From Bacteroidales bacterium (GTDB lineage: Bacteria > Bacteroidota > Bacteroidia > Bacteroidales > DTU049): DNA of 5,049 nucleotides. The notes under the pieces are model-generated. The model was not told the DNA's origin and did no database searches. It saw nothing but the letters and a program-made list of their open reading frames with translations. Positions 1-4,788 of this stretch are shown here, piece after piece. The stretch lies in the NCBI GenBank assembly GCA_030017935.1, contig JASEGF010000161.1, forward strand, positions 1 to 5,049. Reading direction: 5' to 3'. A program made the translations under genes and the position numbers. How positions within the stretch are numbered: position 1 is the stretch's first letter; each line of letters opens with the position of its first letter.

Positions 1-30
1 GGGGGAGAAAAGGTGACTGGGAGATGGGGA

Positions 31-83
31 GATAGGTGATAAGTGATAAGTGATAGGTGATAGGGTTGATAAGTTGATGAGTT
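31..83. repeat. GATARGT heptamer tandem repeat
   Basis: Four consecutive heptamers read GATAGGT, GATAAGT, GATAAGT, GATAGGT (31-58). Three degenerate units follow: GATAGGGTT (59-67), GATAAGTT (68-75) and GATGAGTT (76-83). All G and A lie on the plus strand with hardly any C, a strong strand asymmetry compared with the T-rich sequence beyond it. The purine-rich sequence at 1-30 (including GAGATGGG) may be more degenerate copies, so the array could continue outside the window. Tandem G/A-rich short repeats occur between genes in many bacteria; no function can be assigned here. Confidence 0.85.
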
Positions 84-110
84 TAAATGTTTAAACTATT
101 TTAAACTATT
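81..110. repeat. Inverted repeat plus 10-bp direct repeat
   Basis: GTTTAAA (81-87) and TTTAAAC (90-96) form a perfect inverted repeat around a two-base centre. The right arm overlaps a 10-bp unit, TTAAACTATT, present twice head to tail at 91-100 and 101-110. The centre is too short for a good RNA hairpin, so a DNA-level dyad or simple sequence drift is more likely than a terminator. Confidence 0.6.
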
Positions 111-175
111 CTCCATTATTTTTTTTCGATACCTTTTATTTCATTAATTTTTTTGGTTATATAAAGTTTATTGTG

Positions 176-190
176 GGTTAATATTTAACC
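176..190. repeat. Perfect short palindrome GGTTAA-TAT-TTAACC
   Basis: The six-base arms GGTTAA (176-181) and TTAACC (185-190) flank TAT. It is one of very few elements in this gap with G:C pairs at the ends of its stem. Neither side carries a T-run in the direction that would make it a classical intrinsic terminator. It could be a weak hairpin at the end of the transcript or a protein-binding dyad. Confidence 0.45.
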
Positions 191-297
191 GTACAATAAT
201 AAATAAAATTCATTTTTATAAAAATTACCCTTTTTTAATCTTTATTCACTCAAAACGTTATAGAACCAAATCTTTTCGCAATTATAAATTTTATTGT

Positions 298-753
298 TTA
301 TTTAAAATATATATCTTCAATGTTATATAGATATATTACAGGGAATACAGAGCAATCTGGGGTTTTAAAATCATATACTATACCAATATTAGGATCTACT
401 TTAAGTACTCCCTTAATATAACAGACGGATGATACATCAGAAGAATTAACTTTATTAATTAAAGAAGTATCAATATGTGCATAGACATAAATACATGAAC
501 CATTTCTTATATCAAATAAACAAAAACGGTTTGTATCTAGTTGAAAATCCTCTCTATTGATGTATCCTTTAACTTTTACTTCTTTATTAAGCCATTTTGT
601 TGTATTCTCACAAATTTCTTTTTGATTAACATATCTATATATATCCGTTACCCAGATATAATCTTCATCTAATATTATCTCATCATGTGAACAGTTCTGA
701 AATAAAGTAATAATGCTTAAAATAGCTATCAATAATACGCTTTTATTTTTCAT
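298..753 (-). CDS. Surface lipoprotein, OB-fold-like, paralogue A
   Basis: This is a predicted 151-residue lipoprotein, the last gene of the cluster. Residues 1-20 are a lipoprotein signal peptide (MKNKS followed by a hydrophobic core), with the lipidated cysteine at 21 in FQNC. The asparagine just before the cysteine is unusual for a lipobox. SHDE follows, close to the X-K-(D/E)2 signal that sends Bacteroidota lipoproteins to the cell surface. The mature part shares ordered blocks with the next two genes: DEDYIWVTD (29-37), KEVKVKGYI (57-65), DIRNG (81-85), CYIKGVL (111-117) and EDIYF (146-150). Alternating strands around VKVKG and DIRNG resemble small OB-fold proteins; this is inference. 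Start ATG at 751-753, 19 bp after the upstream paralogue, with no clear Shine-Dalgarno, as is common in this phylum. Ligand and function are unknown. Confidence 0.85.
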   Translation of the reverse strand: MKNKSVLLIAILSIITLFQNCSHDEIILDEDYIWVTDIYRYVNQKEICENTTKWLNKEVKVKGYINREDFQLDTNRFCLFDIRNGSCIYVYAHIDTSLINKVNSSDVSSVCYIKGVLKVDPNIGIVYDFKTPDCSVFPVIYLYNIEDIYFK

Positions 754-772
754 TTTTTAATTATTTTAATAA

Positions 773-1222
773 TTAATATTTATTCTCAAAATATATATCA
801 TTTGCACTATGTAATAATATTTTACAACACACAGTACAATTAAACATATTGCTCATTTCAAAAGATTGAAGAGTTCCTTTTACATAACACATATTTTTTT
901 TATTATTAGATAGAATTATTTTTTTAAAAATAGAATCTGTGCATGAAGAATCGCATAAATAATGCACAGATATTTGTATATTATTACCATTTCTAATATC
1001 TTTTAATAACATGTAATTATCGTCAATATGACCTTTCACTTTTACTTCTTTTCCTTCCCATTCAACTGGTTTTATATAACAAGGAGATTTAGAACAATAT
1101 TTAATTAAATCGGTTACTGTTATATAATCTTCATTTAATATTAACTCTTCTTCTCTAGAACAGTTTTGAAACAAAGTAATAATGCTTAAAATAGCTATAA
1201 ATAATACGCTTTTATTTTTCAT
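773..1222 (-). CDS. Surface lipoprotein, OB-fold-like, paralogue B
   Basis: This 149-residue paralogue is the most cysteine-rich of the three. The signal peptide (1-20) is nearly identical to that of the 298-753 gene, with lipid cysteine 21 followed by SREEE, a surface-export-like acidic signal. Shared blocks are NEDYITVTD (30-38), KEVKVKGHI (58-66), KDIRNG (74-79), MCYVKGTL (111-118) and NDIYF (141-145). Besides the lipid cysteine there are eight others, partly in close pairs: C43/C48, C90/C94, C112, and C129/C132/C133. Disulphides would be plausible outside the cell and metal binding is possible; neither is shown. Spacing of 12 bp to the upstream gene and 19 bp to the downstream gene indicates co-transcription. 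The OB-fold resemblance is inferred from the strand pattern. No function can be named. Confidence 0.85.
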   Translation of the reverse strand: MKNKSVLFIAILSIITLFQNCSREEELILNEDYITVTDLIKYCSKSPCYIKPVEWEGKEVKVKGHIDDNYMLLKDIRNGNNIQISVHYLCDSSCTDSIFKKIILSNNKKNMCYVKGTLQSFEMSNMFNCTVCCKILLHSANDIYFENKY

Positions 1223-1234
1223 AATTCTTATATT

Positions 1235-1783
1235 TTAATAATTTATATCACTTTTAAAAAAAATATCATCTGCATTATTTATTAGAATGTTAATTTCTAT
1301 TTTACTACTTGTATTCATAGGTAATTCATATGAGTGTAAAATTCCTTTTATATAACACATATCAGTTTCATTTGAATTTAAAATTTTATTAATGATTGCT
1401 GAATCTTGAGATGTAACTATTGTGTCAATATAACTACATATAAAATCATCATTAAGACATATACAAATACTATTTCTATTTCTAATATCTCTTAAATAAA
1501 AACTATTTAATTTATATCCATAATTTAAAAAAAGTTTATGGAATTCATTATCTATGTGGCCTTTTACTTTTACTTCTTTATTATTACATTGCTCAATAAT
1601 AGTCTTGACATCTGTATCAAAAAAAATTGATGTATTTCTGTCGCAGTGACAATAATGCTTTAGATCAGAAACTGTTACATAATCTTGGTCTAATACCAAA
1701 TCGTCCTTAGAACAATTAGGGGTTAACAAAATAACTGATATAATAGTTATCAATAATACAATTTTATTTTTCATCTTTTTCAT
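1235..1783 (-). CDS. Surface lipoprotein, OB-fold-like, paralogue C
   Basis: This is the longest of the three paralogues, 182 residues from the outer start. An inner ATG at 1772-1774 (residue 4) gives MKNKIVLL, which aligns exactly with the starts of the other two and may be the true start. The lipid cysteine is residue 24 (TPNC), followed by SKDD, a textbook X-K-(D/E)2 surface-export signal. Blocks: DQDYVTVSD (32-40), KEVKVKGHI (69-77), RDIRN (98-102), MCYIKGIL (142-149) and ADDIFF (171-176). Extra length comes from an insertion before KEVKVKG and a longer loop after it. Cysteines include YCHC and CICL. The 5' end overlaps the 3' end of the beta-barrel gene by 20 bp (11 bp with the inner start), which implies translational coupling. 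Fold is inferred, function unknown. Confidence 0.85.
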   Translation of the reverse strand: MKKMKNKIVLLITIISVILLTPNCSKDDLVLDQDYVTVSDLKHYCHCDRNTSIFFDTDVKTIIEQCNNKEVKVKGHIDNEFHKLFLNYGYKLNSFYLRDIRNRNSICICLNDDFICSYIDTIVTSQDSAIINKILNSNETDMCYIKGILHSYELPMNTSSKIEINILINNADDIFFKSDINY

Positions 1784-2351
1784 AAAATTTTAATTTTGCA
1801 CCAATTCCGAAACTTACTAAATGAATATTACGATAATAATCTAATTGTGTAAAATCTTTATCTTTATTTAGAAATGTATAATCATAATTTATAATAAAAT
1901 AGTAATCAAATCTAGTCTTTGTAATATAATTAAATTTCAATTCTAATATGGCATTTATTCCTTGCTGGAGATCAGAAAATTCATATTTTTTATTATTTAT
2001 ACTAATAACAGAATATCCTAATCCAAATTTTATTTTAAATGTAGTTAGATTAGAACCATAAATTGGTAATAGAATATTTACCCTTGGTTTTATAAAATAT
2101 GTCTGAGTATTATATTCACCCTTTAATTTAGAATAAGTCATGTTTAGAGAAGCACCAACATCTAATCTATTTATTTTAGCATTATATCCTGTTCCAGCAT
2201 CAAATATGTATCTATTAAATAAAGAATACTCTAATAAAGGTTTGCTTAGTTCTAAATAAATATCACTTTTCTCCTGAGCAAAAATCTCAGTTTTAGCTAA
2301 TGTTGTACATATTACAACACTTATTATCAATATTATTTTTGTTGTCTTCAT
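1764..2351 (-). CDS. Small outer-membrane beta-barrel protein (195 aa)
   Basis: This is probably a secreted outer-membrane barrel. Residues 1-25 form a signal peptide ending in IFAQ. The rest is a succession of amphipathic strands with aromatic residues near their ends, for example LDVGASLNMTYSKL, TYFIKPRVNILL, TFKIKFGLGYSVI, AILELKFNYI, DYYFIINYDYTF and LVSFGIGAKLKF, roughly eight strands. That size fits the porin-like 8-strand barrels common in Bacteroidota. It ends in a charged EKDEK rather than the terminal aromatic residue typical of barrels, because the reading frame runs on into the next gene. The start lies in an ATGA overlap with a relic reading frame (2348-2410), and the 3' end overlaps the lipoprotein gene at 1235-1783. 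A specific substrate or partner cannot be told. Confidence 0.8.
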   Translation of the reverse strand: MKTTKIILIISVVICTTLAKTEIFAQEKSDIYLELSKPLLEYSLFNRYIFDAGTGYNAKINRLDVGASLNMTYSKLKGEYNTQTYFIKPRVNILLPIYGSNLTTFKIKFGLGYSVISINNKKYEFSDLQQGINAILELKFNYITKTRFDYYFIINYDYTFLNKDKDFTQLDYYRNIHLVSFGIGAKLKFYEKDEK

Positions 2352-2409
2352 TGCTTTATGTTTTTAATTTTATTTTCTAATTGTTTGATTTGTTTTTGTT
2401 GCTACATAA
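2345..2409. repeat. Junction repeat, copy 2 (partner 3679-3743)
   Basis: This 65-bp segment matches 3679-3743 at 60 positions. The first 41 bp (2345-2385) are identical and the five mismatches all lie at 2386-2405. The repeat spans the end of the coiled-coil frame, the ATGA overlap and the first bases of the next gene. Beyond each end the two loci are unrelated, since the downstream genes are a beta-barrel here and a lipoprotein at the other copy. Confidence 0.9.
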
Positions 2410-2410
2410 T
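2348..2410 (-). pseudogene. Relic C-terminus of a tail-fibre-type coiled coil
   Basis: Read on the minus strand, this segment encodes QQKQIKQLENKIKNIKQ and a TGA stop. This matches the last 17 residues of the 3682-3921 protein with one substitution (E to K). The codon before it, aligned in frame with GAG in the intact copy, is TAG, so the piece cannot be expressed as part of a longer frame. Homology fades beyond about 2409, close to the stop codon (2422-2424) of the upstream barrel gene. The TGA stop overlaps the start of the 1764-2351 gene as ATGA. I interpret it as a leftover 3' end of a duplicated gene and not as a functional peptide. Confidence 0.8.
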
Positions 2411-2421
2411 TATGAAATTTG

Positions 2422-2994
2422 CTAAAAATAATAACTTAATCCGATATTTGATGAAAAAAACAAAGTATTATAGTAATATGGACTAGGAAATAAACTATTT
2501 TTATTACTAAACAGGGAGCAATATGTAGTAACAGCATTAAGTGTGAGGTTTAGTCTTTCGTTTAGTTTATAAAAAAAACCAATTTCTATTCGCACTGGGA
2601 TACCATAAAAATTCCTCTCAACTGGATAAAATTCATACAAAGATTTAATATAAATTTGTTCAAGTCCTGTTCCTGCTGATATTCTTAACTTAAAATCTTT
2701 CTTTTGAAGCATGTTGTAATAAATACAAAAATTTGAGGGTATCACAAATGCTCTACTGTTTGTATTTTCATCAAACATTCTACCATATTCTTGTACAAAT
2801 GAAACACCCATATTGGGAAAAAATTGATGTGAATACTCAAATTTTATACTCTCAAAACCATTGTAATATTTAAAATACCTATAAGGAGAATAAAATTTCC
2901 CTACTGTCAAAATCACTTCATTTTTATATACATTTTGTGAAAATGCAAATATTGACCAAACTAAAGCTAAACTTATTAATGTGAATTTCTTCAT
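2422..2994 (-). CDS. Small outer-membrane beta-barrel protein (190 aa)
   Basis: A signal peptide (1-19, ending AFS before Q20) precedes a chain of amphipathic beta strands, for example EVILTVGKFY, SIKFEYSHQFF, MGVSFVQEYG, FKLRISAGTGLEQIYI, PVRIEIGFFYKL, RLNLTLNAVTTY and SNIGLSYYF. The protein ends in YYF; a C-terminal phenylalanine is the usual recognition signature for outer-membrane insertion by the BAM complex. The hairpin FFYKLNERLNLTLNAV is typical of Bacteroidota porin-family barrels of this size. The start ATG (2992-2994) overlaps, as ATGA, the stop of a broken small secreted reading frame at 2991-3114. Sequence similarity to the other two barrels in the window is not evident beyond general design, so they do not look like recent duplicates. 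Substrate unknown. Confidence 0.85.
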   Translation of the reverse strand: MKKFTLISLALVWSIFAFSQNVYKNEVILTVGKFYSPYRYFKYYNGFESIKFEYSHQFFPNMGVSFVQEYGRMFDENTNSRAFVIPSNFCIYYNMLQKKDFKLRISAGTGLEQIYIKSLYEFYPVERNFYGIPVRIEIGFFYKLNERLNLTLNAVTTYCSLFSNKNSLFPSPYYYNTLFFSSNIGLSYYF

Positions 2995-3114
2995 TGTTTA
3001 ATTATTTTACATTGATAATTGTATTTATAAGTTTTCTCATTAATAGGCTGAGCATAACTAAGGTATTGCAAAGAAAAATACAAAGATTAAAATATTAACA
3101 ATATTTTTATTCAT
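2991..3114 (-). pseudogene. Frameshifted remnant of a small secreted protein
   Basis: Starting 4 bp after the stop of the 3119-3685 gene, ATG at 3112-3114 opens MNKNIVNILIFVFFFAIP, a good signal-peptide start, and stops at TAG (3058-3060). The frame one base over continues it sensibly: LSYAQ, a typical cleavage site, then PINEKTYKYNYQCKIIKQ and TGA at 2991-2993. The whole segment is 124 bp, 41 codons plus one base, as expected for a single-base shift between signal core and cleavage site. The TGA overlaps the start of the 2422-2994 gene as ATGA. The end KIIKQ resembles the last residues of T9SS sorting domains and of the 4789-5049 gene (KIIYKQ). Even with the shift repaired the product would be only about 41 residues, so the middle of the parent gene is probably lost. 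Alternatively only the 18-codon leader frame is real. Confidence 0.55.
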
Positions 3115-3118
3115 AATC

Positions 3119-3685
3119 CTATAATTTTTTATTAGTTTTTAAAATAAATATTGAATCTGTACTAGCAGTGAAAACATTGTCATATATGTCTGTAATTTCT
3201 ATAGTAAAGGTATAATATTTCTCACTATCTGGAGCCATTTCGAGCGATAAGATAATAGGTGAATACCCTAATGGTTGATAATTTGTCAATATAGTACCAC
3301 AATTATCTTCTTTAATAAAACAATTTGTTAGACTTTCTCCTTCCTTAAATATTTTATCAGATTTTATATTAAAATTTTTAATTTTATTGATAAAATATTG
3401 CAGTTCGCCATAGTTACTATATTTAGTATTTCCAATACCTTTTGATACCATTTTACCATTAAAATACAAGTATATATTATATTCTGAGTATAAAACAGTA
3501 TCAGTATTAGGATTTGAATAGTAGTTATCAGAATGATTTATTGCTGTCATCTCTGTTGCTATATAACAATTAATGGAACTAACATCCATTAATATACCAC
3601 AAGGAGGGATTGTTTCCTTTTTGCATGATAATAGCGCTAAAGTTAAAAAAATATTAAATATTATTATTACTGATTTATTCTTCAT
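3119..3685 (-). CDS. Unknown lipoprotein (188 aa)
   Basis: The signal peptide starts MKNKSV, like those of the three downstream lipoproteins, and ends in a standard lipobox LLSC with lipid cysteine 21. KKET follows, a partial surface-export signal. The mature protein has four further cysteines (C29, C40, C122, C129), which could form two disulphides; this is inference. The C-terminal third (about 143-188) alternates SPIILSLEM, YYTFTIEITDIYDN and VFTASTDSIFIL, a beta-rich pattern reminiscent of immunoglobulin-like sandwiches. I do not recognise the family. It lacks the KEVKVKG and DIRNG blocks, so it is not a fourth OB-like paralogue. Its start overlaps the stop of the 3682-3921 gene as ATGA, which implies coupled translation. 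Confidence 0.8.
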   Translation of the reverse strand: MKNKSVIIIFNIFLTLALLSCKKETIPPCGILMDVSSINCYIATEMTAINHSDNYYSNPNTDTVLYSEYNIYLYFNGKMVSKGIGNTKYSNYGELQYFINKIKNFNIKSDKIFKEGESLTNCFIKEDNCGTILTNYQPLGYSPIILSLEMAPDSEKYYTFTIEITDIYDNVFTASTDSIFILKTNKKL

Positions 3686-3743
3686 TGCTTTATGTTTTTA
3701 ATTTTATTTTCTAATTGTTCTATTTGTTTTTGCTGCTCTATAA
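3679..3743. repeat. Junction repeat, copy 1 (partner 2345-2409)
   Basis: This copy includes the intact end of the coiled-coil gene, the ATGA overlap and the first bases of the lipoprotein gene. It is probably the source copy, because its coiled-coil reading frame is open whereas the other copy has TAG in place of GAG. The exact 41-bp core is 3679-3719. Confidence 0.9.
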
Positions 3744-3921
3744 CATAAAGCGTCAGCTCCTCTACCTTTTTTAGCAGTATAGCATTCATCTCATACGCAT
3801 CCATACCATCTTTTGATATTTCGTTTTGAGTAGGTACCTCGGGTAGATGTTTGTTTTTCAATATATATTGCTCTAATTCTTTTAGTGGCAACAGATTATA
3901 GTTTGGTATAATATTAATCAC
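3682..3921 (-). CDS. C-terminal piece of a tail-fibre-like protein
   Basis: This 79-residue frame matches the C-terminal module of large Bacteroidota surface proteins usually annotated as tail-fibre or S74-like. The familiar pattern is NYNLLPLKELEQYI (7-20), KHLPEVPTQNEI (24-35), DGMDAYEMNAILLKKVEELTLYV (38-60), then a glutamine- and lysine-rich coiled coil to the end (about 61-79). In full-length members this tail follows hundreds of residues of repeat or beta structure, absent here. The start is GTG at 3919-3921; the first in-frame ATG is only at residue 40, and an in-frame TAA sits 24 bp upstream of the GTG (3946-3948). A TAATTTTG promoter element lies 20 bp upstream, so this shortened form may be expressed, but there is no signal peptide. 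It may simply be a relic. Stop overlaps the next start as ATGA. Confidence 0.65.
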   Translation of the reverse strand: MINIIPNYNLLPLKELEQYILKNKHLPEVPTQNEISKDGMDAYEMNAILLKKVEELTLYVIEQQKQIEQLENKIKNIKQ

Positions 3922-4183
3922 AATATAAAAGATATTTAAACAAAATTAAATGATTTTTTTGATATTTTAACGAAAAAAAATAAAATGTCAATAAATTTTT
4001 TTAATGAAACAACGTCAAAGTTTTGAACAATCTATGTTTTTTTAGGAATGGCATACCAAACAAGTGTTTATTTTCTAAATAGTATTTTTCTTTTTTTCAT
4101 AACTCAATCGTTTATGATTTTCCCTTTTATTACAGCATTATTGTCAACTGTTAATTAGTTTTTTATTGCGTGTTCTCGGCTAT
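3922..4183. other. Intergenic region upstream of the seven-frame cluster
   Basis: No coding sequence is apparent on either strand. The gap separates the barrel gene at 4184-4777 from the tail-fibre piece and contains the only convincing promoter element outside a gene (3941-3948). A 13-bp imperfect dyad, GGAATGGCATACC (4045-4057), is the least AT-rich part of the middle of the gap. I found no G+C-rich hairpin with a T-run to end transcription of the barrel gene. Confidence 0.6.
3941..3948 (-). promoter_or_regulatory. Bacteroidetes-type -7 element TAATTTTG
   Basis: On the minus strand this reads TAATTTTG, an exact match to the TAnnTTTG element of the Bacteroidota housekeeping sigma factor. 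It lies 20 bp before the GTG at 3921, leaving a short leader. A clean -33 TTG at the usual 17-20-bp distance is absent; the nearest candidate is TTTTCG about 22 bp upstream. An alternative reading on the same strand is TTGACA (3992-3987) with TAAAAT 16 bp further on, an Escherichia-like arrangement that is probably chance in such AT-rich DNA. If real, it would drive all genes from 3921 down to 298. Confidence 0.4.
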
Positions 4184-4777
4184 TTATTTTTTCTTTTTAT
4201 AATTTAAACGATATATTAATCCTGTTCTAAATTGAAAATTTGACCATAAAAAAACATCTATTATTTCAATATATGCCCCTAAATCAAAAAATACTGATAT
4301 GTTTTTATTAAGTTCATATTCAAGACCTATCAACGAATTAATACCTAAATCTATTTTATCTATTGATATAGGGTCATTAATATAAAAAGTATTAGGAGGT
4401 ATCGTATCAAGCTTTACCTGATAACAATAACCAGGAATAAGTCTAATTTGGCTGCCGATGGCAAAATGATAATTTAATTTATTAATACCCATAAATTTAT
4501 TTTTATAAATTAATAGAAGGGATGAACTGTAGATATTATTATATTTTTGACTTACCAGATATGGATATTTATCTGTATATTCATATTTATAAAACAATTC
4601 ATGATAGGCTATATTCCATTCAATTTTAAATTTATCACTAATGCTAAAATTTGTTAATACTCCTGTTCCCTCGCCAATAAAAAGACCTAAACTAAAATTA
4701 TTTTTGTTTGTTTTTTGAGCAAGGACATTCAGAGAAAAGAAAAACAAAATAAGATATATAAATGCTATTTTTTTCAT
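4184..4777 (-). CDS. Small outer-membrane beta-barrel protein (197 aa)
   Basis: Residues 1-20 are a signal peptide ending in VLAQ. The mature part consists of amphipathic strands such as NFSLGLFIGEG, FKIEWNIAYHELFY, YSSSLLLIYKN, NYHFAIGSQIRLIP, LGINSLIGLEYEL, ISVFFDLGAYIEI and FQFRTGLIYRLNY. The stretch GLEYELNKNISVFFDLGAYIE is a classic strand-turn-strand of Bacteroidota porin-family barrels. The chain closes with YRLNY plus four lysines, so the terminal strand is followed by a short basic tail. The start ATG (4775-4777) lies 11 bp after the stop of the short secreted gene at 4789-5049, so the two are probably co-transcribed. Downstream there is a 262-bp gap. No substrate can be inferred. 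Confidence 0.8.
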   Translation of the reverse strand: MKKIAFIYLILFFFSLNVLAQKTNKNNFSLGLFIGEGTGVLTNFSISDKFKIEWNIAYHELFYKYEYTDKYPYLVSQKYNNIYSSSLLLIYKNKFMGINKLNYHFAIGSQIRLIPGYCYQVKLDTIPPNTFYINDPISIDKIDLGINSLIGLEYELNKNISVFFDLGAYIEIIDVFLWSNFQFRTGLIYRLNYKKKK

Positions 4778-4788
4778 AAAATGGTATT

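Larger units (their letters stand above)
1..297. other. Gene-free 3' flank of the operon
   Basis: No credible coding sequence lies here on either strand. The stretch follows the stop codon of the last lipoprotein gene (minus strand). From low to high coordinate it holds a purine-rich start (1-30), a heptamer tandem repeat (31-83), a short inverted repeat and a direct repeat (81-110), T-rich sequence, a perfect palindrome (176-190) and an all-AT palindrome (212-225). I see no G+C-rich hairpin followed by a T-run on the minus strand, so the operon's terminator is not identified. Confidence 0.7.

Noticed and set aside
31..83. CRISPR array
   Set aside because: The units are 7-9 bp with no spacers between them, so this is a simple tandem repeat.
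212..225. Perfect all-AT palindrome ATTTTTATAAAAAT as a terminator
   Set aside because: It has no G:C pairs and no loop beyond the self-complementary centre, so the hairpin would be very weak. Such palindromes are common at this base composition.
1906..1913. A second TAnnTTTG match (TAGATTTG) on the minus strand
   Set aside because: It lies inside the 1764-2351 coding sequence, more than 130 bp before the next start, with no TTG at the right distance. It is expected by chance in such AT-rich DNA.
3119..3685. A fourth member of the OB-like lipoprotein family
   Set aside because: Only the first residues (MKNKSV) are shared. The KEVKVKG, DIRN and CY-KG-L blocks are missing and the cysteine layout differs.
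3963..3992. TTGACA-N16-TAAAAT as an E. coli-type promoter
   Set aside because: Bacteroidota housekeeping sigma factor does not use this consensus, and T/A-rich DNA yields such matches by chance. The TAATTTTG element is preferred.
4045..4057. GGAATGGCATACC as an operator or sigma-54 site
   Set aside because: The dyad is imperfect and occurs once. TGGCA is not followed by TTGC at the sigma-54 spacing on either strand.
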